Origin: Candidatus Faecalibacterium faecigallinarum
GTDB taxonomy: Bacteria > Bacillota > Clostridia > Oscillospirales > Ruminococcaceae
Assembly: GCA_019119685.1 (NCBI GenBank)
Contig: DWWN01000047.1
Span: 25,631-89,630 of the forward strand
DNA length: 64,000 nt
Direction of reading: 5' to 3'
The notes under the pieces were generated by a model. It was given only the letters and a program-made list of their open reading frames with translations, was not told the origin of the DNA and ran no database searches. Position 1 is the first letter of the stretch. Each line of letters starts with the position of its first letter. This document shows, piece after piece, positions 26,772 to 35,089 of this stretch. Position numbers and translations under genes: made by a program.

Positions 26772-27890
26772 TCATAACGCGCCTGTGAACAGGCGGATCA
26801 CGTCGTTGTAGGTGGCGAAGATCATCAGCCCGAACAGCAGGATGAAGGTCGCCAGGGTCAAATTTTCCTGCACGCGCTCGGACACCGGGCGGCGGATCAC
26901 CGCCTCCACCGCCAGGAACACCAGCCGGCCGCCGTCCAGCGCCGGGATGGGCAGCAGGTTGAACACCCCCAGGTTGACGGTGATCAGCACCAGCATCTCC
27001 AGCACATCGGTCAGGCCATAGCTGGCCGCCTGGCTGATGGCCGAGACGATGCCCACCGGGCCCGAGAGGTTGTTGATGCTCTCCCGGCCCCGCAGCAGGT
27101 CGGCCAGGGAGGTAAAGATGATGCGGCTGTAATAAAGCTCGCTGTTCACGCTCTCTTTCAGGACGTTGGCGGGGGTCTTGGCCAGGGCGTAGACGGTAAA
27201 GCCGATGTCCATCCGGGTGCTGCCGTCCTCGTCGGTGTAGCTGTCGAACTGGACGTCCGGCAGCTCGACGAGCTTGCCGTCCCGCCGGACGGTGAAGTCG
27301 GCCTGGGTGTCCCGGGTGCGGGCCAGCTCATACAGGATATCGTTGGTTACAAAGCACCGCCGGCCGTTGACGGCCACGATCTCGTCCCCGGCCTCGAGGC
27401 CGGTCTGGGCGGCGAGGGAGCCTTCCTCCACCTCATAGATGATCCGGCTGGCGATGGGCTCTGCCCGGAAGGCGGTCAGCCCCAGCAGCACCACAAAACC
27501 CAGCACAAAATTCATGAGGGGGCCGGCCGCCATGACGATGGCCCGTTTCCAGACCGCCGCCTCGGGGAAGGGGATGCCGGTGCGCTGTTCCGGCGGGATG
27601 GGGTTTTCCCCGGCGGGCGGTTCGTCCCGATTGTCCCGGTCCCGCCCGGCCTGGTTGGACTCGGGGCTGCCCTCCCCTTCCATGGCCACATAGCCGCCCA
27701 CCGGCAGCAGCCGGAGGGTGTATTGGGTGCCCCCGGCGATCTTTTTCCAGAGGGCGGGGCCCATCCCGATGGAAAATTCGTTCACCTGGATGCCTGAGAG
27801 TTTGGCCGCTGCAAAGTGCCCAAACTCATGGATCGCGATCACGGCGCCGAACACCAGGAGCGACGCCAGAATGGTGATGATGATGGTCAT
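26772..27890 (-). CDS. rseP: RIP metalloprotease RseP (site-2 protease)
   Basis: 372-residue intramembrane zinc protease. Zinc motif HEFGH at residues 21-25 in the first membrane helix, a PDZ domain (about 170-250: EVEEGSLAAQTGLEAGDEIVAVNGR), and a second metal motif NLLPIPALDGG near 315. About four membrane helices. It cleaves anti-sigma factors and signal-peptide remnants. Contains a charged low-complexity insert (about 70-105). Confidence 0.95.
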   Translation of the reverse strand: MTIIITILASLLVFGAVIAIHEFGHFAAAKLSGIQVNEFSIGMGPALWKKIAGGTQYTLRLLPVGGYVAMEGEGSPESNQAGRDRDNRDEPPAGENPIPPEQRTGIPFPEAAVWKRAIVMAAGPLMNFVLGFVVLLGLTAFRAEPIASRIIYEVEEGSLAAQTGLEAGDEIVAVNGRRCFVTNDILYELARTRDTQADFTVRRDGKLVELPDVQFDSYTDEDGSTRMDIGFTVYALAKTPANVLKESVNSELYYSRIIFTSLADLLRGRESINNLSGPVGIVSAISQAASYGLTDVLEMLVLITVNLGVFNLLPIPALDGGRLVFLAVEAVIRRPVSERVQENLTLATFILLFGLMIFATYNDVIRLFTGAL

Positions 27891-27947
27891 ACTTTCCCTT
27901 TCTGCTCTCGCCGCCGCGCAGTCAGAACGGCCCGGCGGAGAGGAGGA

Positions 27948-29099
27948 TCACAAATGTGCGTGGACAAAGGCCCGGGCCATCCGGTCGCACTCGTAGACGT
28001 CGGGCAGGGTGTAGCTGCCGCCGAAGCTGTCGCTGTCCACCACGGCCTCCACCAGGCGGCCGATGTCCAAAAAGCCGATCTTATCCTGCAGGAACAGTTT
28101 GACCGCTTCCTCGTTGGCGCCGTTGGCGGCGCAGGGGCCCAGGCCCCCCTTGGCGATGGCCTTTTTGCAGGCGGCCAGGCAGCGGAAGGTCTCCTCGTCG
28201 GCCACATCGAAGGTCAGCACCTTGAGGGCGGCAAAGTCCAGCTCGGGGGCCGCCGGCCCGCCCCGCCGGGGCCAGGTCAGGGCGTACTGGATGGGGATGC
28301 GCATATCCGGCACCCCCATTTGTGCCAGGATGGAGTGGTCGCTGAACTGCACCGCCGAATGGATGATGCTCTGCCGCTGGACCACGATCTGGATCTTTTC
28401 CGGCGGCAGGCCGAACAGCCACACCGCTTCGATCAGCTCCAGGCCCTTGTTCATCAGGGTGGCGCTGTCTATGGTGATCTTGGCGCCCATGTTCCAGTTG
28501 GGGTGGCGGAGGGCGTCCTCTTTCTTTTTGTTTTTCAGCTCATCGGCTTTCATCCCGAAGAAGGGCCCGCCCGAAGCCGTGAGCAGGATCTTGGTCAGGG
28601 ATTTGGCACTCTCGGCGTCCTGCAGGCACTGGAAGATGGCCGAGTGCTCGCTGTCCACCGGCAGCAGCTTGACGCCATGCTGTTCCACCGCCTGGGTGAC
28701 CAGGTGCCCGCCGGTGACAAGGCTCTCCTTGTTGGCCAGGGCCAGGTCGTGGCCGCTCTCGATGGCGGCCAGGGAGGCCCCCAGCCCAGCAATGCCCACC
28801 ACGCTGTTCAGCACCACGTCCGGCCCCTGCATGGCGGCCAGCTCCCGCAGGCCCTCGGGGCCGCGCAGCAGCAGCGGCGCGCCGGCCCGGCCGGCCAGGG
28901 CGGCGTCCAGCTTTTGGGCGGCCGCCGGGTCGGTGACGCAGACGGCGCGGGGATGGAATTCTTCGATCTGCGCAAGCAGCAGGTCCACATGGCTGTGGGC
29001 CGACAGGCCGAATATCTCAAACCCCTCGGCCCGGACCACGTCCAGGCTCTGGGTGCCGATGGAGCCGGTAGACCCCAGCAGGGTGATCTTCTTTGCCAT
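27948..29099 (-). CDS. dxr: 1-deoxy-D-xylulose 5-phosphate reductoisomerase
   Basis: NADPH-dependent, first committed step of the MEP pathway. 383 residues. GSTGSIGTQSLDV at 8-20 is the NADPH loop; GSTGS is canonical. LLTASGGPFFG and the NWNMGAKITIDSATLMNKGLE segment form the substrate and metal site. GGAGG precedes the ATG. It lies 57 nt upstream of rseP. Confidence 0.97.
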   Translation of the reverse strand: MAKKITLLGSTGSIGTQSLDVVRAEGFEIFGLSAHSHVDLLLAQIEEFHPRAVCVTDPAAAQKLDAALAGRAGAPLLLRGPEGLRELAAMQGPDVVLNSVVGIAGLGASLAAIESGHDLALANKESLVTGGHLVTQAVEQHGVKLLPVDSEHSAIFQCLQDAESAKSLTKILLTASGGPFFGMKADELKNKKKEDALRHPNWNMGAKITIDSATLMNKGLELIEAVWLFGLPPEKIQIVVQRQSIIHSAVQFSDHSILAQMGVPDMRIPIQYALTWPRRGGPAAPELDFAALKVLTFDVADEETFRCLAACKKAIAKGGLGPCAANGANEEAVKLFLQDKIGFLDIGRLVEAVVDSDSFGGSYTLPDVYECDRMARAFVHAHL

Positions 29100-29116
29100 A
29101 GGGCAGCCCCTCCTTT

Positions 29117-29977
29117 TCAGCTGTAAAACACAGCGGTGATGACCATCGAGACAAAGGGCGCGATGAACATGACGCTGTCAAAGCGGTCCAGGATGCCGCC
29201 GTGCCCCGGGAAGATGGTGCCATAGTCCTTGATGCCGCACTGCCGCTTGACCACGCTGGCGAACAAATCGCCGTAGATACCCAGCACCGCGGCCACCACC
29301 CCCAGCAGGGCGATGATGAGGTACATCGACACTCCGATGTTGCTCTGGGTGAACGCCTCGGTGCGGTCGGCGATGACCGAATACGCCACCGTGATGATGA
29401 CGCCGAACAGCATGGTGCCCAGCACCCCGCCGACGGCCCCTTCCACCGTCTTTTTGGGGCTGACCTTGGGGCACAGCTTATGCTTGCCGAAGGCGCGGCC
29501 CGCGAAGTAGGCGCAGGTGTCCCCGCCCCAGGCAAAGCAGAGGATGAGCAGGATGAAGAAAATGGCGTCGTAGCTGTATTCCGACACCGGCAGCAGGATC
29601 TTCAGGTGGATCAGGGAATAAAAGCAGAACAGGATGATGCCCGAAAAAAAGACCAGACCGCTGACCTTTTGATAGCTGACGCTGCCGTTGCGCACCACCA
29701 GGTAGATGCAGTAGAACAAAAGCAGCGCAAAGGACACCGGCATCATGCTCCGCCGCGCCGCCTGGTAGCTGGACAGCATGACCAGTAAGGTATAGGGCAC
29801 CTGGACAGCGTAGAGCAGCCAGTCCTTCTTGTCAAAGCCGAGGGCGGCGTACACCTCGTGCATCCCGATCAGGGCCACCGCCGCCACGATCAAATTGAAA
29901 AGCAGGGTGTTGAAGGTCAGCATGACCAGCACCAGGACGCCGATGCCCACGACGGCTGTAATCACTCGTGTTTTCAT
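29117..29977 (-). CDS. cdsA: Phosphatidate cytidylyltransferase
   Basis: Makes CDP-diacylglycerol from phosphatidate and CTP for all phospholipid synthesis. 286 residues with about eight membrane helices. The CTP_transf_1 signature is seen at the end (KRQCGIKDYGTIFPGHGGILDRFDS), with the SPKKTVEGAVGG loop near 170. AAGGAG precedes the ATG; 17 nt separate it from dxr. Confidence 0.96.
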   Translation of the reverse strand: MKTRVITAVVGIGVLVLVMLTFNTLLFNLIVAAVALIGMHEVYAALGFDKKDWLLYAVQVPYTLLVMLSSYQAARRSMMPVSFALLLFYCIYLVVRNGSVSYQKVSGLVFFSGIILFCFYSLIHLKILLPVSEYSYDAIFFILLILCFAWGGDTCAYFAGRAFGKHKLCPKVSPKKTVEGAVGGVLGTMLFGVIITVAYSVIADRTEAFTQSNIGVSMYLIIALLGVVAAVLGIYGDLFASVVKRQCGIKDYGTIFPGHGGILDRFDSVMFIAPFVSMVITAVFYS

Positions 29978-30003
29978 GGTTTCTCCTTGTAGGTGTGCAA
30001 AAC

Positions 30004-30720
30004 TTAGATGCCGCCGAACCGGCGGGAGCGCCGGTTGTACTCCTCAATGGCGGCGTCCAGGTCGGCGGGGGTAAAGTCCGGCCACAGGACGTCCATCTCC
30101 ACCAGCTCGGCGTAGGCCGCCTGCCAGAGCATGAAGTTGGACAGACGCTTTTCCCCGCTGGGGCGCAGGATCAGGTCGGGGTCCTTCTGGCCGGCGGTGT
30201 ACAGATGAGCGGACAGCATCCGCTCGTCGATGGCGGCGGGGTCCAGCTGGCCGGCGGCGGCCTGCCGGGCCAGGGCCTGGGCCGCCCGGACGATCTCCTG
30301 GCGGCCGCCGTAGTTCACCGCCACGTTCAGCACCATGCCGGTGCGGTCGGCGGTTCCCTCCTCGATCTCGTTCATCAGTTCCTGATAGCGCGGCTCCAGG
30401 GCCGTGCGGTCGCCCAGAAAGACGATCTTGTTGTTGCGGCTCTTGTAGTCAAAGGCGCGGATCAGGTACTCCCCCAGCAGTTTCATGATGGCGCCCACCT
30501 CCTCGGCGGGACGCTTCCAGTTTTCGGTGGAGAAGGCGTAAAAATACACCGACGCCAGCCCCAGCTGGTCGCAGTAGTCGGCGATCTGCTGGAACACTTC
30601 GGCCCCCTTCTTGTGGCCGGCGGTGCGGGGCAGGCCCCGCTTTTTGGCCCAGCGGCCGTTGCCGTCCATGATGATGCCCACCGAGAGCCCCTTTGCAAAA
30701 TCTTCAGGATGCTGCGGCAT
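30004..30720 (-). CDS. uppS: Undecaprenyl diphosphate synthase (cis-prenyltransferase)
   Basis: Builds C55-PP, the lipid carrier for peptidoglycan. 238 residues. Signature IIMDGNGRWAKKRGLPRTAGH near 15-35 (catalytic Asp in MDGN) and LILRPSGEKRLSNFMLWQ near the end. I used the ATG at 30720 behind GGGAGGAAAG; the in-frame extension to 30822 is unsupported. Confidence 0.96.
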   Translation of the reverse strand: MPQHPEDFAKGLSVGIIMDGNGRWAKKRGLPRTAGHKKGAEVFQQIADYCDQLGLASVYFYAFSTENWKRPAEEVGAIMKLLGEYLIRAFDYKSRNNKIVFLGDRTALEPRYQELMNEIEEGTADRTGMVLNVAVNYGGRQEIVRAAQALARQAAAGQLDPAAIDERMLSAHLYTAGQKDPDLILRPSGEKRLSNFMLWQAAYAELVEMDVLWPDFTPADLDAAIEEYNRRSRRFGGI

Positions 30721-30824
30721 AACTTTCCTCCCAGGCGCTGGCGCGCTTTGTATCGCAAAAAGTGCCGCGCACCTCCCAGCGCACGGCACCTCCCGTTTGT
30801 CTGCGGCGAACTGCCGGCCCAAAA

Positions 30825-31379
30825 TCAGACCGACATGATCTCCTTCTGCTTTTCCTCGACGGCCTTATCCACCAGCTTGATATACTTGTCGGTGATCTTC
30901 TGGACGTCTTCTTCCATGGTCTTCTGGCTGTCCTCGGTCAGCTCGCCGGCCTTCTTCATGGCCTTGGCCTTGTCCATGGCCTCGCGGCGGACGTTGCGGA
31001 TGGCCACCTTGGCCTCCTCGCCCATCTTGGACACGTCCTTGGCCAGCTGGCGGCGGCGCTCCTCATTGGGGGCGGGGAAGTTCAGCCGGATGGTCTGGCC
31101 GTCGTCGATGGGGTTGATGCCCACGTCGCTGGCCTGGATGGCCTTGCTGATGGGGCGCAGCAGGCTGCGGTCCCAGGGGGTGATGGTCAGGGTGCGGGCC
31201 TCGCTGACGGCCACCGACGCCACCTGCTGGATGGGGGTGGGCGCACCGTAGTAGTCCACCGTCACCTTATCCAGCACGGCAGGATTGGCCCGGCCTGCGC
31301 GGACGGAGGCAAGCTCCCGCTCCAGATGCTCCACCGAGTTTTTCATCTTGTCCTCGAATACCTTGGTATTGCTGCTCAT
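30825..31379 (-). CDS. frr: Ribosome recycling factor
   Basis: 184 residues, the standard length. Dissociates post-termination ribosomes with EF-G. A long three-helix bundle and a beta/alpha domain are seen as VDYYGAPTPIQQVASVAV and NPIDDGQTIRLNFP. AGGAGAT lies 9 nt before the ATG. Between pyrH and uppS, as is usual. Confidence 0.97.
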   Translation of the reverse strand: MSSNTKVFEDKMKNSVEHLERELASVRAGRANPAVLDKVTVDYYGAPTPIQQVASVAVSEARTLTITPWDRSLLRPISKAIQASDVGINPIDDGQTIRLNFPAPNEERRRQLAKDVSKMGEEAKVAIRNVRREAMDKAKAMKKAGELTEDSQKTMEEDVQKITDKYIKLVDKAVEEKQKEIMSV

Positions 31380-31463
31380 AGTCGTTTATCTCCTGTTCGT
31401 TATCGTATCCTGCCGGGCTGGGCAGCCCAGTTTTCACCGTGATAATGGTAGTATACCGTCCCG

Positions 31464-32174
31464 TCAGCCTTCGTAGACCAGGGTACCCACATTTTCGCCC
31501 TGGACAGCCCGGGCGATGTTGTCGGGGTCGGCCAGGTCAAACACCAGGATGGGCAGCTTGTTGTCGCGGCAGAGGGTGGCTGCGGTGCCGTCCATGACGG
31601 CCAGCTGGTCCTCCAGCACCTTGGAGAAGGTGAGGGTGTCGTACTTTTTGGCGTCGGGGTACTTGTGGGGGTCCTTGTCGTAGACGCCGTCCACCATGGT
31701 GGCCTTGAACATCACGTCGGCGGACACTTCCACAGCCCGCAGGGCGGTGGCGGTGTCGGTGGAAAAGAAGGGGTTGCCGGTGCCGCCCCCAAAGACGGCC
31801 ACCTTGCCCGCCTCCATGGCGGCCAGGGCCGCCTTGCGGTCGAACACCGGGGCCACCTTAGGCATCTCGATGGAGGAGAACACCTCGCTGGGCACCCCCA
31901 GCTGGGCCAGCTTGTCCGAGACGGCCAGCGCGTTCATGACGGTGGCCAGCATCCCGATCTTGTCGGCCAGGGTGCGCTCCATCTTGCCGCTGGTGCGGCC
32001 GCGCCAGAAGTTGCCGCCGCCCACCACGATGCCGATCTGCACGCCCAAGTCATACGCCTTTTTCACGCCGCCGCAGATGGCGTCCATGGCGGCCTCGTCG
32101 AAGCCGGCGCCCTTTTCGCCGCCCAAAGCCTCGCCGCTGATCTTGAGAAGGATACGGTTATATTTCAATCCCAT
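31464..32174 (-). CDS. pyrH: UMP kinase
   Basis: Converts UMP to UDP; hexameric amino-acid-kinase fold, allosterically controlled by GTP and UTP. 236 residues. Starts YNRILLKISGEAL; GGGNFWRG and FGGGTGNPFFSTDTA are the nucleotide loops. First gene of the operon reaching polC. rpsB and tsf, which commonly precede it in Firmicutes, are absent. Confidence 0.97.
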   Translation of the reverse strand: MGLKYNRILLKISGEALGGEKGAGFDEAAMDAICGGVKKAYDLGVQIGIVVGGGNFWRGRTSGKMERTLADKIGMLATVMNALAVSDKLAQLGVPSEVFSSIEMPKVAPVFDRKAALAAMEAGKVAVFGGGTGNPFFSTDTATALRAVEVSADVMFKATMVDGVYDKDPHKYPDAKKYDTLTFSKVLEDQLAVMDGTAATLCRDNKLPILVFDLADPDNIARAVQGENVGTLVYEG

Positions 32175-32212
32175 AACAGTTCACTCCACCTACAAAATAT
32201 CTCATTGTGCCT

Positions 32213-32241
32213 ATTTTACAATAAAACGCGCTCAAAGTAAA
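32213..32241 (-). promoter_or_regulatory. Promoter of the pyrH-polC operon
   Basis: Minus strand -35 TTTACT (32236-32241), 17-bp spacer, -10 TAAAAT (32213-32218), about 40 nt before the pyrH start with GGAG between. Confidence 0.65.
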
Positions 32242-32260
32242 CAGGCAAACGGCCTTCCGC

Positions 32261-32968
32261 TCATAAACCTTTTGTGAACGTGCCGCGCAGCGCCCGCAGG
32301 GCCTGTTTCTGCTCCGGCGTGATGCGCCGGCTCTCCAGCGCCTTCTGGACCGCCTTGGCCCGCACCCAGGGGTCGAGGCGGGGTTCTGCCAGCCAGGGCC
32401 AGGCTGCCCGGGGCTGTTTGGCCAGCGCGGTGGCAAAGTACCAGGCCGCCATCATTCGCACATAATATTCCTCCGAGCGCACCGCCCCCGCCCATGCCAG
32501 GTACTCGGGCCGGAACGCGCCGTCCAGATAGTAGCGCATCAGCATCCCCAGCCCATAGCGGACGGTGTAGGTCTGCCCCGACCCGATCCACCGCCGCACC
32601 GGCTCCAGCAGCTCGGCGGTATGCCGGGCGAACACCGGCGGGCTGAAGGTGTCGCAGGTGGCCCAGTTGTCTATGTAGGGCAGGAAGGCTTCCGCCCCCG
32701 CCAGCGCGGCGGAAAAGTCCCGCTCCCGTTCCAGCACAAAGGCGTGGAGGTTGTTTTCCTCATAGTACCGGTGAGGCGCCGCCGCGAGGAAGGCCGCGGC
32801 CTCCCCGCTGCCGGCCAGCTCCCGGGCATACCGGCGCAGGTCCGGCGTCCGCACCCCGATCACCGCCTCCGGCGGCAGGCTGGGCAGCAGTTTCTGCTGG
32901 AACGCCTGGTACTGCTGATCCTGCATGGCGAACAGCCGCCCGCGGACTTTTTCTTCGATGGCAGACAT
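32261..32968 (-). CDS. DNA alkylation repair protein (AlkD-like HEAT-repeat)
   Basis: 235 residues, all-helical. VRTPDLRRYARELAG at the start and YIDNWATCDTFSPPVF centrally (the W and D typical of the AlkD substrate cleft) support the family. AlkD members excise N3/N7-alkylpurines. Its own promoter is not obvious. The gene sits between the tRNA and pyrH. Confidence 0.87.
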   Translation of the reverse strand: MSAIEEKVRGRLFAMQDQQYQAFQQKLLPSLPPEAVIGVRTPDLRRYARELAGSGEAAAFLAAAPHRYYEENNLHAFVLERERDFSAALAGAEAFLPYIDNWATCDTFSPPVFARHTAELLEPVRRWIGSGQTYTVRYGLGMLMRYYLDGAFRPEYLAWAGAVRSEEYYVRMMAAWYFATALAKQPRAAWPWLAEPRLDPWVRAKAVQKALESRRITPEQKQALRALRGTFTKGL

Positions 32969-33053
32969 GGCCTTTCCCCCTTTCGGCCTGCTTCCCTCTT
33001 ATCTTACCGGAAAGCGCCGCCGGTGTAAAGGCCGGATTTTGCAATTTTGCCTC

Positions 33054-33082
33054 TGGACTTTTGGCTTTGTCCATGGTATAAT
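33054..33082 (+). promoter_or_regulatory. Promoter of tRNA-Gly
   Basis: -10 TATAAT (33077-33082) with TGG directly before it; -35 TGGACT (33054-33059) at 17 bp. Confidence 0.7.
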
Positions 33083-33095
33083 ATCTGCCATAAGT

Positions 33096-33170
33096 GCGGG
33101 TATAGTACATCGGCTAGTATAACAGCCTTCCAAGCTGTGGAGGTCGGTTCGATTCCGATTACCCGCTCCA
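33096..33170 (+). tRNA. tRNA-Gly (anticodon UCC)
   Basis: Cloverleaf of 75 nt. Acceptor GCGGGTA pairs with TACCCGC, the anticodon arm is CAGCC-TTCCAAG-CTGTG with anticodon TCC, and the T-loop is GTTCGATTC. The CCA end is encoded (33168-33170). Confidence 0.97.
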
Positions 33171-33172
33171 CT

Positions 33173-33212
33173 AAAAAGCAGCCTAGAAACGTAAATTTCT
33201 AGGCTGCTTTTT
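33173..33212 (+). terminator. Terminator of tRNA-Gly
   Basis: AAAAAGCAGCCTAGAAA forms a perfect stem with TTTCTAGGCTGCTTTTT around a short loop, starting 3 nt after the tRNA. Confidence 0.92.
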
Positions 33213-33300
33213 CTTTCGTGTACCGCACTTTGTACACACTTTTGAAATGTTCCCTGCGTTATGCCGCTTTAGCGGGGCGTTTTTTTGTTCTGCTGCCGGT

Positions 33301-33687
33301 TTATCCGATGTTCAGTTTCCGTTTCAGGGCTTCCTGCAGGACGCCGGAAAAGTTGATGTGGGCGGCTTCGGCTTCCTCGTTCAGCCAGGAAGGGATGGAC
33401 AGCGTCTTTTTGACCGCGCGGTTGTCCCGCCGGCGCTTAAAGGCCAAGGCGTCGAACGGTATGGCCACCACAAAATCTCCCTGTTCGAGGCGAAGCTGTG
33501 CCGGGTCGGACGGCACAGGCGGCTCTGCGCAGTCCTCCAGCATCAGGCCGACGGCATCCTGCGCCATCTCCACCGCTTCCTCGAGGGTGTCCCCCTGCGT
33601 GAAGCATCCCTCAATATCCGGGAACGAGACGGAATAGCCCACAGCTTCGGGATGAAAAACTGCAGGATAATAACGGATGTTCTTCAT
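33301..33687 (-). CDS. hicB: HicB-family antitoxin
   Basis: 128 residues. The N-terminal partial RNase-H-like fold has GYSVSFPDIEGCFTQGDTLEEAV, the HicB signature. The C-terminal segment LSIPSWLNEEAEAAHINFS is a ribbon-helix-helix DNA-binding domain with KRKLNIG at the end. It neutralises HicA and represses the operon. ATG 33687 follows AGGAG by 7 nt; the gene lies 30 nt after hicA. Confidence 0.92.
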   Translation of the reverse strand: MKNIRYYPAVFHPEAVGYSVSFPDIEGCFTQGDTLEEAVEMAQDAVGLMLEDCAEPPVPSDPAQLRLEQGDFVVAIPFDALAFKRRRDNRAVKKTLSIPSWLNEEAEAAHINFSGVLQEALKRKLNIG

Positions 33688-33717
33688 CATACAGCTCCTC
33701 CTTTTCATCGGGGCAGG

Positions 33718-33906
33718 TTATTTCAGCCCTGCCATTTTCAGGATGCTTTTCTCCGTGCCGGGTTTCAAATCCTTTGCGTGGAACGGGACGATCACCGTCT
33801 TGCCGGTCTGCGGATTTCGGTACTTCCGGTGCGAGCCGGTGGAACTTACATAGACAAATCCATTCGCCTGCAGCAGTTTGACGATTTCTTTCGGCGTCAT
33901 CGGCAT
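33718..33906 (-). CDS. hicA: HicA-family mRNA interferase toxin
   Basis: 62 residues. TPKEIVKLLQANGFVYVSSTGSHRKYRNP is the double-stranded RNA-binding-like fold, with catalytic His26 in GSH. TVIVPFHAKDLKPGT continues the signature. The ATG lies 9 nt behind GGAGG. The toxin comes first in the operon, the usual HicAB order. Confidence 0.93.
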   Translation of the reverse strand: MPMTPKEIVKLLQANGFVYVSSTGSHRKYRNPQTGKTVIVPFHAKDLKPGTEKSILKMAGLK

Positions 33907-33934
33907 TTCAACGCACCTCCGTTCCATTATCTTT

Positions 33935-33963
33935 ATAATAGCACGTATGATACGTATTGTCAA
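33935..33963 (-). promoter_or_regulatory. hicAB promoter with palindromic operator in the spacer
   Basis: Minus strand -35 TTGACA (33958-33963), 17-bp spacer, -10 TATTAT (33935-33940). The spacer holds the palindrome ACGTAT-G-ATACGT (33943-33955), a good site for the HicB ribbon-helix-helix dimer. Confidence 0.82.
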
Positions 33964-33964
33964 G

Positions 33965-33993
33965 AAAAGCCCGGGGGCGTCCCGGGCTTTTTT
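33965..33993. terminator. Terminator after the Abi gene
   Basis: AAAAGCCCGGG / CCCGGGCTTTTTT hairpin immediately after the Abi stop and abutting the hicAB -35 box. Confidence 0.88.
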
Positions 33994-33995
33994 GC

Positions 33996-34892
33996 TTAGG
34001 CATATTCCGCTTCGCTTTTCAACAGCTGTTTGTAATTTTGGGGAAAGCCAATACATTCCAATACGATGTGAGACCGGTATTTTTCTATGCAAACACACAA
34101 TTCCGCGCAAAACTTTTCTTTCGCTTCCCGTGCAGGCAAAAACCGAACGAGCGCCAAAACAGCCGCAAACAAGGTATCGACAAGCACTTCCGGGTGATTT
34201 TTCAAGTAATACCGTCCAAGCTGCACGGATGGACGGAATACTACATTGTACAATCTGGCCCCATGACAGCATTTGTTCCGCAGTACAGACAGCACGTGCA
34301 TATGATTTGCAAAAACCATCCGTGTCTTTCCACAGGAGGCGGCGATCGCATTTTGTTCAGAACTATACATCGCGCGGTATAATGTAGACAGCGAAGACAT
34401 CGAGAGCAGCTCAACCATCACCCAGAGCGGCATCTTATCGTCATATTTATCTTGATGATGCTTGATGACAAGACTGTCCTGATGTCTTTTTTCTTCTTTT
34501 TGCAGTGAATCCAAGACGAGCTTATGCAGTTCCGGCCTGAAAAAATTTGCCGGATCGTAATGACCAGCATAGGGAGGCTCCATGCACTTTGCCATGGCAA
34601 AGCCGTTTGCGATTCGAGCTCGAAGCATCGTTTCCACGCATTCCAGTCCATCCCGCAAAATACCACGCAACGCTTCATCAAAAAGGTAAATCTCTTTGAC
34701 CTGTTCAAAAGATGTTCCTTCTATGTAATCCTGCCCGTTCTTTGCACGGAACTGCAGCGCATATCCTGTAAATCTATAATAGTTTACATTCGACAGAAAT
34801 GTCACTGCATCAGATTTGGAATCCAGATACATTCCATGTTCCACAAGGCGGTCTACCTGCTGTTGGAACGACAAAGGCTTTTTCAAATCCAT
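33996..34892 (-). CDS. Abi_2-family (AbiD/AbiF-like) abortive infection protein with HEPN motif
   Basis: 298 residues from ATG 34892 (GGAGG 6 nt upstream). The N-terminal pattern PLSFQQQVDRLVEHG...LSNVNYYRFTGYALQF and IYLFDEALRGILRDGLECVE is typical of Abi_2. RNKCCH (R205-H210) is an Rx4-6H HEPN ribonuclease motif followed by GARLYN, as in other members. Codon use is clearly more AT-rich than in the neighbours, a sign of horizontal transfer. The likely role is phage-triggered RNA cleavage and growth arrest; the trigger is unknown. It adjoins HicAB. Confidence 0.88.
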   Translation of the reverse strand: MDLKKPLSFQQQVDRLVEHGMYLDSKSDAVTFLSNVNYYRFTGYALQFRAKNGQDYIEGTSFEQVKEIYLFDEALRGILRDGLECVETMLRARIANGFAMAKCMEPPYAGHYDPANFFRPELHKLVLDSLQKEEKRHQDSLVIKHHQDKYDDKMPLWVMVELLSMSSLSTLYRAMYSSEQNAIAASCGKTRMVFANHMHVLSVLRNKCCHGARLYNVVFRPSVQLGRYYLKNHPEVLVDTLFAAVLALVRFLPAREAKEKFCAELCVCIEKYRSHIVLECIGFPQNYKQLLKSEAEYA

Positions 34893-34912
34893 GACTTTCC
34901 TCCACAATAAGG

Positions 34913-34942
34913 AAGGCCGGGCATCCTGCGACGCCCGGCCTT
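34913..34942 (-). promoter_or_regulatory. Terminator-like hairpin in the Abi leader
   Basis: AAGGCCGGGC (34913-34922) pairs with GCCCGGCCTT (34933-34942), a perfect 10-bp stem between the promoter and the RBS. It is followed on the minus strand by CCTTATT rather than a full T-run. Confidence 0.55.
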
Positions 34943-34986
34943 GGCCCCCGAAAGGATATTCCCACGGGCAGCTCTGTTATAGATAG

Positions 34987-35015
34987 TATACTCCAAATCT
35001 TTTTCCATAGCAACT
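34987..35015 (-). promoter_or_regulatory. Promoter of the Abi gene
   Basis: Minus strand -35 TTGCTA (35010-35015), 17-bp spacer, -10 TATACT (34987-34992). Confidence 0.75.
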
Positions 35016-35052
35016 CTATCGGAAAAATTTTACAAATTTCTATAGGTTGCGC

Positions 35053-35080
35053 AAAAAGCCCGGGAAGTTCCCGGGCTTTT
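35053..35080. terminator. Terminator after the traX gene
   Basis: AAAAGCCCGGGAA / TTCCCGGGCTTTT hairpin, 10 nt after the stop. The CCCGGG core resembles the Abi terminator. Confidence 0.85.
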
Positions 35081-35089
35081 GCCGTCTTT

